Positions 43,277-53,621 of a stretch of DNA of 64,000 bases are shown here, in pieces; the first letter of the stretch is position 1, and every line of letters starts with the position of its first letter. The DNA is from Sphingomonas sp. Leaf242 (GTDB lineage Bacteria > Pseudomonadota > Alphaproteobacteria > Sphingomonadales > Sphingomonadaceae), in contig NZ_LMLW01000011.1 in NCBI RefSeq assembly GCF_001422045.1, positions 62,505-126,504 on the forward strand, in the 5' to 3' direction. A model generated the notes under the pieces. It worked only from the letters and a program-made list of their open reading frames with translations. It did no database searches and was not told where the DNA came from. The position numbers and the translations under genes were made by a program.

Positions 43277-43380
43277 CTCCCTCTCCCCGTCGGGGAGAGG
43301 GTCGGGGTGAGGGGCAGTTGCAAAGCGCAACGCCCGGTACAACCCCTCACCCCAACCCTCTCCCCGCAGGGGAGAGGGAG
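43277..43380. repeat. Palindromic intergenic repeat, family B, copy 3, inside the F1 operon
   Basis: CTCCCTCTCCCCGTCGGGGA then GAGGGTCGGGGTGAGGGGCA is inverted by CCCCTCACCCCAACCCTCTC then CCCGCAGGGGAGAGGGAG. It lies between atpA (stop 43385) and atpG (start 43222). A decayed extra arm (CTCCCTCGCTCCTCACAGAG) lies next to it at about 43238-43260. Confidence 0.92.
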
Positions 43381-43384
43381 TTAA

Positions 43385-45473
<2,089 letters not shown>

Positions 45474-45806
45474 GGACCTGTCAATCCTCGCCTGAAACCG
45501 AAATAGTGCCGTCCCACAGGGGAAGAGGGCGCGAAAGCACCTCTCATGGGACGCGGCGCGGGTAGCATCGGGTTCGCGGATTGGCAACCCGGCGGGAGGG
45601 TCAGAGGCACGGGTTTGTGACTGTTTTGTCATTGATCGAAGGTTGGAAGGTTATGATTCCGCCCCTCCCCGTCATCCCCGCGCAGGCGGGGATCCCTATC
45701 CTCCGGACCCGGCGCTTTCACCGCACGGCCTGCCACTATGGGTTCCCGCCTCCGCGGGAATGACGGTATTGGACAGGCGTAACGACCAATCGACGAGGAC
45801 GAGAGA
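45474..45806. other. Gap of 333 bp: F1 operon leader plus repeat E1
   Basis: The first 190 bp should hold the promoter and leader of atpHAGDC on the minus strand, but no convincing -35/-10 pair is visible (TTGCCA is the best -35 and has no good partner). From 45670 to 45765 it holds family E repeat copy 1. The last 40 bp precede the dienelactone hydrolase gene. There is no coding signal. Confidence 0.6.
45670..45765. repeat. Palindromic intergenic repeat, family E, copy 1
   Basis: CGTCATCCCCGCGCAGGCGG then GGATCC is inverted by GGGTTCCCGCCTCCGCGGGA then ATGACGG. It lies upstream of the dienelactone hydrolase gene and of the F1 operon. Related arms occur at 46700 and 31106. Confidence 0.87.
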
Positions 45807-46484
45807 ATGACCGGCACGATGGAAACGATGACGATGTCCGACGGCGCGACCGTCGCGGTCTATCATGCGCAGCCGACCGGCGAGCGTCGCGGCGGCCTCG
45901 TGCTGGTGCAGGAAATCTTCGGCGTGACCGACCACATCCGCGACCTCTGCGACGAATACGCCGCCGACGGCTACGAAGTCCTGGCACCGGCCCTGTTCGA
46001 TCGCGAGCATCCCGGTTTCGAGGCGGACTATTCGGGCGAGGGCCTCGCCCGCGGCGTCGAACTCGCGCGGCAGCTCCACCCGTTCGACCTGTCGTTGAAG
46101 GACGTCCAGACCTGCGTCGACACGCTCGCCCCCGCCGGGCCGGTGTTCGTGGTCGGCTATTGCTATGGCGGCTCGGTCGCGTGGTTCGCCTCGACCAAGC
46201 TCACCGGCGTCGCGGCGGCGAGCGGTTATTACGGCAGCATGATTCCGGCCGCGGCAGACGAGGAACCGAAGGTGCCGGTGATCCTGCACTTCGGCCGCCA
46301 CGACCACGGTATCCCGATGGAGGGGGTCGAGCAGGTGATCGCGAAGGATTGGCCGAATGCGACGGTGTACGTCTACGAGGCCGGCCACGGGTTCAATTCC
46401 GACCGGCGGAAGGATTACCACGAGCCTAGTGCGGACCTTGCCAAGCAGCGCACGCTGGAGTTGTTCCGCGCCAACGGGGGCTGA
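45807..46484 (+). CDS. Dienelactone hydrolase family protein
   Basis: The 225-residue alpha/beta hydrolase has the family's Cys nucleophile in VVGYCYGGSVAWFAS, the Asp in FGRHDHGIP and the His in VYEAGHGFNSDRRKDYHE, forming the Cys-His-Asp triad. N-terminally it has GGLVLVQEIFGVTDHIRDLC. It may hydrolyse a lactone or ester of aromatic degradation, although no catechol genes are near, so a general role is as likely. AGGACGAGAG is a plausible Shine-Dalgarno. Confidence 0.92.
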   Translation: MTGTMETMTMSDGATVAVYHAQPTGERRGGLVLVQEIFGVTDHIRDLCDEYAADGYEVLAPALFDREHPGFEADYSGEGLARGVELARQLHPFDLSLKDVQTCVDTLAPAGPVFVVGYCYGGSVAWFASTKLTGVAAASGYYGSMIPAAADEEPKVPVILHFGRHDHGIPMEGVEQVIAKDWPNATVYVYEAGHGFNSDRRKDYHEPSADLAKQRTLELFRANGG

Positions 46485-46513
46485 GTGGCCTCTTCCCCCT
46501 TCCCGAACACTAA

Positions 46514-46621
46514 CACCACCCCGGCGGAGGCCGGGGCCCAATTGGAAAGGTGGCAATAATTGGGGGACACGCTCCGTTAGCAACGTCCCCCAATTGGACC
46601 CCGGCCTTCGCCGGGGTGGTG
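46514..46621. repeat. Palindromic intergenic repeat, family D, copy 2
   Basis: CACCACCCCGGCGGAGGCCG then GGGCCCAATTGGAAAGGTGG, inverted by ACGTCCCCCAATTGGACCCC then GGCCTTCGCCGGGGTGG. It lies between convergent genes (stops 46484 and 46775). Confidence 0.93.
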
Positions 46622-46699
46622 GCTTTGGTATAGGACCCACGAGGCAAGGAATCCGACGCAGGCCAGCGCTGTAGACGTGAAGCCAACCCTGCTGCCTTG

Positions 46700-46750
46700 T
46701 TCTCCCGCGAAGGCGGGAGCCCAGTCTGGGTCCCCGCCTTCGCGGGGAAA
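46700..46750. repeat. Palindromic intergenic repeat, family E, copy 2 (short)
   Basis: TCTCCCGCGAAGGCGGGAGC then CCAGTCTGGGTCC, closing with CCCGCCTTCGCGGGGA. The two arms nearly touch, so it is a compact form. It lies after repeat D2 in the same convergent gap. Confidence 0.8.
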
Positions 46751-46774
46751 CAACTCTCTGCCAATCCTCCGAAA

Positions 46775-47620
46775 TTACTCCCCCGGGAAATCCGCCCCAA
46801 GGCTGTCCGCCTTATGCGCCTCGATCTCCTTCAACCGCTCCGCCAGCTTCTTGGTCACCGCATCATACCCCCAGGCCCCCAGCACCAAGTGCCGCGGCGG
46901 GTTCGCATCCTCGGTCAGCGCGATCATTGCCTCGCCAGCCCGCACCGGGTCACCCGCCTGCGTCCCGCTAACCTCCCGCGTCCCATCGAGCCGCTTGCCC
47001 GCCGTATCAGCATAGTCGGCGATCTTCACCGGCGTCTGCTTCAACGACCGTCCGGCCCAATCCGTGCGGAACGGCCCCGGCTCGACGCACGTCACGTCGA
47101 TCCCAAGCGGCTTGACCTCGGCCAGCAACGCATCCGACCACCCCTCGACCGCATGCTTCGACGCAGCATAATAACCCGAGCCGGGAAACCCGACCTGACC
47201 AGCGACCGACGTAATGTTGATGATATGGCCGCTCTTCTGCCCCCGCATGATCGGCAAGACGGCCCGCGTAAGCGCAAACAACCCGAACACGTTCGCATCG
47301 AACTGCGCACGGATCTCGGACTCGACGCCCTCCTCGACCGACGCCTGATAGCCATAGCCCGCATTGTTCACGAGCACGTCGATCCGCCCGAACTTCGCCT
47401 TGGCCTGCGCCACGGCATCGTCGATCTGCGCCTGCTCCGTCACGTCGAGCGACAACGCGAGCGCACGATCCTCCGCACCCTCCGCCAGATCGGCGACGCG
47501 ATCCGCATCCCGCGCGGTCACCACCGCACGCCAACCGCGCGCGAGCACGAGCTTGGCGAGTTCGCGACCGAAACCGGTCGAGCAGCCGGAAATGAACCAG
47601 ACGGGCGTGTCGGAGGCCAT
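46775..47620 (-). CDS. Short-chain dehydrogenase/reductase
   Basis: The 281-residue classical SDR has the cofactor motif SGCSTGFGREL, VNNAGYGYQAS, the catalytic Ser in NITSVAGQVGFPG, and the Tyr-x3-Lys as YYAASKHAVEGW. N-terminal RDADRV suggests NADP preference. The substrate is unknown. It is divergent from ada. Confidence 0.93.
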   Translation of the reverse strand: MASDTPVWFISGCSTGFGRELAKLVLARGWRAVVTARDADRVADLAEGAEDRALALSLDVTEQAQIDDAVAQAKAKFGRIDVLVNNAGYGYQASVEEGVESEIRAQFDANVFGLFALTRAVLPIMRGQKSGHIINITSVAGQVGFPGSGYYAASKHAVEGWSDALLAEVKPLGIDVTCVEPGPFRTDWAGRSLKQTPVKIADYADTAGKRLDGTREVSGTQAGDPVRAGEAMIALTEDANPPRHLVLGAWGYDAVTKKLAERLKEIEAHKADSLGADFPGE

Positions 47621-47733
47621 GAGACATCTTTCGTTAGGAGGTATGCCCAGGAGAACGGCCGGGCATCCGATTGGCTCCGCTTTGACCGCAAGCCACGGGA
47701 TGCGCGCGCGTCACGACCGGCTATACCGATTCA

Positions 47734-48792
47734 ATGAGCATCGCCCCCGACACCGAAACTGCTTGGACCGCGTTCGAAGCCCGCGATCGCGCGTGGGACG
47801 GCCGGTTCGTCGTCGGCGTGAAAACCACCGGCATCTACTGCAAGCCAAGCTGCCCCGCGCGCCACCCGAAGCGCGAGAACGTCACCTTCCACCCCGACGC
47901 AGCCAGCGCCCGCGCCGCCGGCTTCCGCGCATGCCTACGCTGCACCCCCGATGAAGTCGGCCGCGACCGCATCGCCGTCGCCGCCGCGGTCGCCCTTCTC
48001 GAAGCCGCCGAAGACCGCCTCTCACTGGACGAGGTCGCCGCCAGAGTCGGCTACGCCCCCCATCATTTCCACCGCCTGTTCAAGCGCGCCACCGGCGTCA
48101 CCCCCGCCGCCTACGCGCGCGCCTTGCGCACCGGCCGCGCGGCCAACGCTCTATCGGAGGACTCGACCGTGACAGAAGCGATCTACGACGCCGGCTATTC
48201 CGCCCCCAGCCGCTTTTACGAAGCCGACGCGAAACGGCTCGGCATGCCCCCCAGCGCCTGGGCGCGCGGCGGCGAAGGCGTCACGATCCGCTGGACCACA
48301 GCCGACACGAGCCTGGGCACGCTGTTCGTCGCCGCGACCGACAAGGGCCTGTGTCGCGTATCGTTCGACGAAGATGCCGACGAACTCCGCCGCCGCTTCC
48401 CCAACGCCACGATCGAACTCGGCGACCAAGCCCTCGCGGACCTGGCTGCGCAAGTTGTCGCTGCCGTGGAGTCCCCGGACCGCGACCACGACCTCCCGCT
48501 AGACGTCCGCGGCACCGCCTTCCAGGAAGCGATCTGGCAAGCCCTGCGCACCATCCCGATCGGCGAAACCCGCACCTACAGCGAACTCGCCGCCGTGGCT
48601 GGCCGCCCCGCCGCAGTCCGCGCCGCCGGCACCGCGTGCGGCCAGAACCCGGTATCGATCGTCATCCCCTGCCACCGCGCGCAACGCATCGGTGGCGCGC
48701 TCGGCGGCTATGCCTACGGGCTGGATCGCAAGCGCGCGCTGCTCGCGGCGGAAGCTCCGAAAGCCGATCAGCGCGCCGACTTGCAGGAATAG
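47734..48792 (+). CDS. ada: Ada-type methylphosphotriester/O6-methylguanine methyltransferase and regulator
   Basis: Ada removes methyl groups from DNA and, once methylated, activates its own regulon. The 352-residue product has the N-terminal zinc site (GIYCKPSCPARHPKRENVTF and FRACLRCTPDE), a middle AraC-type helix-turn-helix (SLDEVAARVGYAPHHFHRLF), and a C-terminal O6-alkylguanine methyltransferase with the PCHR active site in VIPCHRAQRIGGALGGYAYG. It overlaps the convergent serine protease gene by 25 bp. Confidence 0.95.
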   Translation: MSIAPDTETAWTAFEARDRAWDGRFVVGVKTTGIYCKPSCPARHPKRENVTFHPDAASARAAGFRACLRCTPDEVGRDRIAVAAAVALLEAAEDRLSLDEVAARVGYAPHHFHRLFKRATGVTPAAYARALRTGRAANALSEDSTVTEAIYDAGYSAPSRFYEADAKRLGMPPSAWARGGEGVTIRWTTADTSLGTLFVAATDKGLCRVSFDEDADELRRRFPNATIELGDQALADLAAQVVAAVESPDRDHDLPLDVRGTAFQEAIWQALRTIPIGETRTYSELAAVAGRPAAVRAAGTACGQNPVSIVIPCHRAQRIGGALGGYAYGLDRKRALLAAEAPKADQRADLQE

Positions 48793-50270
48793 ACGAGCTT
48801 CTCGTTCGGCAGCGGCGGCAATACCGCACGCACCGCCGCCTGCTGACCCGCAAGCCGACCCAACGCCGCCTCGTCCATGTTGCACACGTTCGGCACGACA
48901 CCCCGCGCGGTCCGCGCCGCCTCCATCCCCGCCGCCGACATCAGGTAACGCGTGTTCGAATAGACGCGCGTCGCCGGATCGAACGACAACACGGACACGG
49001 TCTGCTCGGCGTCGGGCACCAGCACGCGGTCCCAGCGACCATTCGCGCCGACATACTGCGTCTTGCCGTTCACACACCCCTTCGCACCCCAGTCGATCGG
49101 CACGTCCTCGCTCGACGAGATCGTGATCCGGCTGCGCTCCGGGATCAGCGTGCACATCAGCTTGCCGAGCGCCGCATCGGGCGTCGATATCCGCGTCTTG
49201 GGCAGCGCGGACAGCGGCACGTCGACCTCGCCCGAAGGTCGCAGCACGAACACGACGATCGCGACCAGCACGCTCAGCCCGCCGATACCCAGCGCCCACA
49301 CCGCCTGCCGCCGTTGCCCGCGCGATTCGAGCAGCCCCGCGCTCCCGATAACCAGCGCCCCGGCGACCAGCAGCAGCCCGGCGAGCGCCATCACATTCTC
49401 GCGGCTACGCGACGCCTCGGTCCGCGCCTTCTCCAGCGCAACCTCGCGCGTCATCGCATCCTGCGTCGCAGCATCACGCTTGGCCGACGCCGCATCGGCC
49501 GTCGCCCGCGCATCCGCGTCGGCGTCCTGCCGCAAGCGATCCTCGATCGAGGTGCACCCCGTCCCGATCGACGCATAAGGCTGTTTCGCATCGTGGAGGA
49601 AGCCGGCTAGCTCGGTATCCGCGATTGCGAACCCGAACGTCGAATCGCCCTCCTCGCCGCGCGTGATCGCCGAGTTCACCCCGATCACCCGCCCGCACCG
49701 ATCGAGCAAAGGCCCACCCGAATTGCCCCGCGCGATGCTTGCCGTATGCAGCAGCACTTCGACACCGCTCAACACGCGCCGCCCGGAAAGCACGCCCTCC
49801 GACCGCACCGGCGTCATCGGCCGGATGTAATCCGCCGCCGACCGCGCCGTCGCCAGGTCGACGTTCCCCGGGAAGCCGAGCGACACCACCGCATCGCCCT
49901 CGGTCATCGGCCCGGTATACAGCGCGCTCGGCGGCAAGCGCGCGCCGGTGAACTCGATCAGCGCCAGGTCGCGCTGCGAATCATAGGCGATCACCTTGCC
50001 CTGGTACGATTTGCTGCCCTCGGTCGGGACGATGCCGACGACGACGTTGTCGGGATAGCGCTCGGCGAGATCGACGACGTGCGCGTTGGTGACGATCCGG
50101 TTGGGCGCGATCGCGAAGCCGCTGCCATGGCCGAAGCCGACCACCTGATCGTCGACCACCGCGATCGTCACGACGCGCACGACGCCGCGCCCGGTGGCGG
50201 CGATGTCGTCCGCGGACGCGGAACTCGCCAACCCGAAAGTCAGCGCGAGAAGGAGGAGCAGGCGGATCAT
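48768..50270 (-). CDS. Membrane-anchored trypsin-like serine protease
   Basis: The 500-residue product has a signal peptide (MIRLLLLLALTFGLASSASA) and a trypsin-like domain with His in IVTNAHVVDLA, Asp in QRDLALIEFTG and Ser in ARGNSGGPLLDRCG. After a helical, Ala/Arg-rich stretch (about residues 255-300) come two membrane helices (VMALAGLLLVAGALVIGSAG and WALGIGGLSVLVAIVVFVLR) and a 150-residue C-terminal domain with four cysteines. The design recalls envelope-stress proteases with a sensory extension, but there is no PDZ domain. It converges with ada, overlapping by 25 bp. Confidence 0.85.
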   Translation of the reverse strand: MIRLLLLLALTFGLASSASADDIAATGRGVVRVVTIAVVDDQVVGFGHGSGFAIAPNRIVTNAHVVDLAERYPDNVVVGIVPTEGSKSYQGKVIAYDSQRDLALIEFTGARLPPSALYTGPMTEGDAVVSLGFPGNVDLATARSAADYIRPMTPVRSEGVLSGRRVLSGVEVLLHTASIARGNSGGPLLDRCGRVIGVNSAITRGEEGDSTFGFAIADTELAGFLHDAKQPYASIGTGCTSIEDRLRQDADADARATADAASAKRDAATQDAMTREVALEKARTEASRSRENVMALAGLLLVAGALVIGSAGLLESRGQRRQAVWALGIGGLSVLVAIVVFVLRPSGEVDVPLSALPKTRISTPDAALGKLMCTLIPERSRITISSSEDVPIDWGAKGCVNGKTQYVGANGRWDRVLVPDAEQTVSVLSFDPATRVYSNTRYLMSAAGMEAARTARGVVPNVCNMDEAALGRLAGQQAAVRAVLPPLPNEKLVYSCKSAR

Positions 50271-50405
50271 GCACCAGCCTTCGGGGAGTTACGCGCGGCG
50301 ATCAACCCTCGGCTCTTATAGGCCGCTATCCGCACGTCCGGTTTGGTTAGCGAATTATCAAGCCTTGGCGCGTAACCCCTTAGGCAATCATCCGGGGATT
50401 TGGGC

Positions 50406-51953
50406 ATGAGCGCATTCGGGCGTCGTAGTGGCATGAGCGGGGGGCAGAACGGGGCGCAAGCGGTGCGTCCCGCATTCGGCGTCGCCCGTCCCATGCAGGG
50501 TAGTGGCCCAGCGCCGCGACCCGAGCCCGAAGGCGGCGCGCAATTTCCGCCGATAGACTCGCTGCCGATGCCCGGCGAGAGCGACGGCTTTGGCCCCGGC
50601 ACGATGCCCGCCGGACAGCTGGACGCGATGCAGCGCCTGTCCGATCGCCAGAATGCCAGCGGCGAGGCGGGCAACAGCCGCGTCGAGGGCTTCGAACAGT
50701 CGATCCACAAGATCAAGGAACAGGTCCTCCCGCGCCTGCTCGAACGCGTCGATCCCGAAGCGGCGGCAACGCTCAACAAGGACGAGCTGGCGGAGGAGTT
50801 CCGCCCGATCATCGGCGAAGTGCTCGCCGAACTGAAGCTGACGCTCAACCGCCGCGAGCAGTTCGCGCTCGAAAAAGTGCTGGTCGACGAACTGCTCGGG
50901 CTCGGGCCGTTGGAGGAGCTGCTGGCGGATCCGAACATCACCGACATCATGGTGAACGGCCCCGAGCAGACCTATGTCGAGCGCAAGGGCAAGCTCGAAC
51001 TCGCGCCGATTCAGTTCCGCGACGAGGAGCATCTGTTCCAGATCGCACAGCGGATCGTCAACTCGGTCGGCCGCCGCGTCGATCAGACCTCGCCGCTCGC
51101 CGATGCGCGCCTGAAGGACGGCTCGCGCGTCAACGTCATCGTGCCGCCGCTGTCGCTTCGTGGCACCGCGATCTCGATTCGTAAATTCTCCGCCAAACCG
51201 ATCACGCTCGACATGATGGCGGGGTTCGGCTCGATGTCGCCGAAGATGGCGACCGCGCTGAAGATCGCGGGGGCGTCGCGGTTCAACGTCGTGATTTCGG
51301 GCGGTACCGGCTCGGGCAAGACGACGATGCTCAACGCGCTGTCGAAGATGATCGACCCCGGCGAGCGCGTGCTGACGATCGAGGACGCCGCCGAGCTTCG
51401 CCTGCAACAGCCGCACTGGCTCCCGCTCGAAACGCGTCCGGCCAATCTGGAGGGCCAGGGCGAAATCTCGATCCGCGATCTCGTCAAGAACGCGCTGCGT
51501 ATGCGGCCTGACCGGATCATCCTGGGCGAAATTCGTGGCAGCGAGTGTTTCGATATGCTTGCAGCCATGAACACGGGTCACGATGGCTCGATGTGCACGC
51601 TCCACGCCAACTCCCCGCGCGAGGCGCTCGCCCGCATGGAGAACATGGTGATGATGTCCGACATCAAGGTCCCGAAGGAAGCCATCTCGCGCCAGATCGC
51701 CGACTCGGTCGAGCTGATCATCCAGGTGAAGCGCCTGCGCGACGGCTCGCGCCGGGTGACCAACATCACCGAGGTGATCGGCATGGAAGGCCCGGTGATC
51801 GTCACGCAGGAGCTGTTCAAGTTCGAGTACATGGACGAGTCTGCGGACGGGAAGATCCTGGGCGAGTACCGGTCGATGGGGTTGCGGCCGTATACGCTGG
51901 AAAAGGCCAAGCAATTCGGGTTCGATCAGGCGTATTTGGAAGCGTGTCTGTAA
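50406..51953 (+). CDS. cpaF: CpaF/TadA-type secretion ATPase
   Basis: The 515-residue protein has a long N-terminal extension and the GspE/VirB11-like ATPase core: ADPNITDIMVNGPEQTYVER, Walker A in VISGGTGSGKTTMLNALS, the Asp box in LTIEDAAELRLQQPHW and ILGEIRGSECFDMLAAMNTG HD segment (Walker B and His box). It powers Flp-type pilus assembly in the tad/cpa loci, but none of the usual cpaA-E or tadB-C genes are adjacent. ATG at 50406 is preceded by GGGGA. Its last codons are repeated just after the stop. Confidence 0.93.
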   Translation: MSAFGRRSGMSGGQNGAQAVRPAFGVARPMQGSGPAPRPEPEGGAQFPPIDSLPMPGESDGFGPGTMPAGQLDAMQRLSDRQNASGEAGNSRVEGFEQSIHKIKEQVLPRLLERVDPEAAATLNKDELAEEFRPIIGEVLAELKLTLNRREQFALEKVLVDELLGLGPLEELLADPNITDIMVNGPEQTYVERKGKLELAPIQFRDEEHLFQIAQRIVNSVGRRVDQTSPLADARLKDGSRVNVIVPPLSLRGTAISIRKFSAKPITLDMMAGFGSMSPKMATALKIAGASRFNVVISGGTGSGKTTMLNALSKMIDPGERVLTIEDAAELRLQQPHWLPLETRPANLEGQGEISIRDLVKNALRMRPDRIILGEIRGSECFDMLAAMNTGHDGSMCTLHANSPREALARMENMVMMSDIKVPKEAISRQIADSVELIIQVKRLRDGSRRVTNITEVIGMEGPVIVTQELFKFEYMDESADGKILGEYRSMGLRPYTLEKAKQFGFDQAYLEACL

Positions 51954-51996
51954 TGTTGAAAGCGTGCCTGTAGAAGAGCATCGCTAACCCTCCCGC

Positions 51997-52104
51997 CACC
52001 ACCCCGGCGAAGGCCGGGGCCCAATTGGAAAGGTGGCAATAATGGAGCGCCGTCCATAATCATCACCGTCCCCCAACTGGGCCCCGGCCTCCGCCGGGGT
52101 GGTG
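51997..52104. repeat. Palindromic intergenic repeat, family D, copy 3
   Basis: CACCACCCCGGCGAAGGCCG then GGGCCCAATTGGAAAGGTGG is inverted by CACCGTCCCCCAACTGGGCC then CCGGCCTCCGCCGGGGTGG. It lies 44 bp after cpaF on the same strand. Confidence 0.93.
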
Positions 52105-52406
52105 CATTTTACGAGCGTTGCGCGCATCCAAGATCGGTCTGCATCGGCCTGATTTTGATCAACCCATTTTCGCAGGGCTAGCTTCGGCAGGCTCGCCCAT
52201 TTTCTACTGTTCCCTCGCGAACGCGGGGGGCCAGGAGCCCCGAACGCCGCCGCCCGTAACCCTGGACTCCCGCCTTCCCGGAGGAGTGTTCGATCGGATT
52301 GGCAGGACCGGATCCACATAACGAGCGCAGCGCGCACCCGGTCGCCAACCCGCCCGGCGAAGCGCCAGCTTGTACGCCGCCACCGACCCGCTACGGACAC
52401 CCCCAC
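52105..52406. other. Non-coding 302 bp with a decayed repeat arm
   Basis: No gene signal is convincing here. Around 52205-52285 a degenerate family-E-like arm (CCCTCGCGAACGCGGGGGG, later CTCCCGCCTTCCCGGAGG) can be seen. The stretch would be the leader of the aspartic-protease-like gene, or of the cpaF 3' end. I see no promoter I would defend. Confidence 0.5.
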
Positions 52407-53621
52407 ATGCGTCGCGCTCTTCTCACGCTCGTCCCGCTGTTCGCGGTCATCATCGTCTCCGCACGCGAGCCGACCGTGCCGACGCCCGCCATCTCCCCCG
52501 AGGCGCGCGACCGCGGCGTCTATCATCTCGCCACCGATGCCGAGGCGCGCTGGGTGCCGTTCGATCTCACCCCCGGCAACCAGATCCGCTTCACGATGCA
52601 GCTCGATGGCCGAAAGGTCACCGCGATCCTCGATACCGGAGTCAGCTATACCTTGCTCGCCAAGGCCTCCCCCGCGCTTGATCCCGCCAAGCTGGTCGCC
52701 GGCGGCAACGCCAGCGCGATCGGCGGGTCGGTCGCGCTCGGCTGGATGCCGACGCGCTCGCTGGCACTAGGCGGGCTCGCGCGGACCGGCGGCGGCGTGA
52801 CCGTCGCGAGCCTTCCCGCGATCGCCACCGGCAGCGCCGCCGCAGTCGACCTGCTCGTCGGCGCAGACCTGCTCTCGGGGTACGCGCTCGATATCGATTA
52901 CGCCGCGCACCGCTTTCGCCTGCTCCGCTCGGGCCGCATGCCGTTCAAGGGCGAGACCGCACCGCTCCGCGTGTCGACCGAACGCACCGTTTACGAGAGC
53001 ACGATCACGCTCGGCGGCCGACGCCTTGCGCCGATCGTCGTCGATACCGGCGACGGCTCGTCGATCACCGTCACCGCCGCCGGATGGCACGCCGCGAACC
53101 TGAAGGCGCTGCCGACCACCACCGCGATCGCGTTCGGCTTGGCTGGCCCCACCGTCAGCGGCCTCGGAATCGTCCCCGACCTGCGCGTCGGCGCGTTGGT
53201 CGCGCGCGAAGCCGAAGTGCGGATCGAGCCCGCAGGCGGATTTTCCCAGGCGATCGGCACCGCCGGCCGGATCGGCTCGGGCTTTCTCCAGAACTACCGC
53301 GTGCTGCTCGATCCCGGCGCACGCCGGATGATCCTCCGCCGAGGCCCCCGCGCCGACCGGCCGCCGCTGCGCTCGACCAGCGGGTTGCTCGTTGGCATCG
53401 AGAACGATCGGCTGAAGGTGCTCCACGTCATGCGCGGCGGCCCCGCAGCCGCTAACTGGAAGGACGGCGAGATGATCTGCACGATCGATGGCGCGGCGGT
53501 ACCCCGAGATTACGCGACAAATCCAATCGCCGCCTGGTCGGCCGGCGCACCCGGCCGCGTCGTCAATCTCGGGCTGTGCGACGGTTCGACACGCGCCCTT
53601 ACTCTGCGGAATTTCTACTGA
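52407..53621 (+). CDS. Retropepsin-like aspartic protease family protein with PDZ-like end
   Basis: The 404-residue product has a signal sequence (MRRALLTLVPLFAVIIVSA) and two half-protease-like domains: the first with ILDTGVSYTLLAKASP (D-T-G) and LLVGADLLSGYALDIDYAAH, the second with IVVDTGDGSSITVTAAG (D-T-G). The C-terminal 70 residues resemble a PDZ segment (VLHVMRGGPAAANWKDGEMI). Two D-T-G motifs in a single chain suggest a pseudo-dimeric periplasmic peptidase. Its stop overlaps the start of the next gene (TGATG). Confidence 0.82.
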   Translation: MRRALLTLVPLFAVIIVSAREPTVPTPAISPEARDRGVYHLATDAEARWVPFDLTPGNQIRFTMQLDGRKVTAILDTGVSYTLLAKASPALDPAKLVAGGNASAIGGSVALGWMPTRSLALGGLARTGGGVTVASLPAIATGSAAAVDLLVGADLLSGYALDIDYAAHRFRLLRSGRMPFKGETAPLRVSTERTVYESTITLGGRRLAPIVVDTGDGSSITVTAAGWHAANLKALPTTTAIAFGLAGPTVSGLGIVPDLRVGALVAREAEVRIEPAGGFSQAIGTAGRIGSGFLQNYRVLLDPGARRMILRRGPRADRPPLRSTSGLLVGIENDRLKVLHVMRGGPAAANWKDGEMICTIDGAAVPRDYATNPIAAWSAGAPGRVVNLGLCDGSTRALTLRNFY

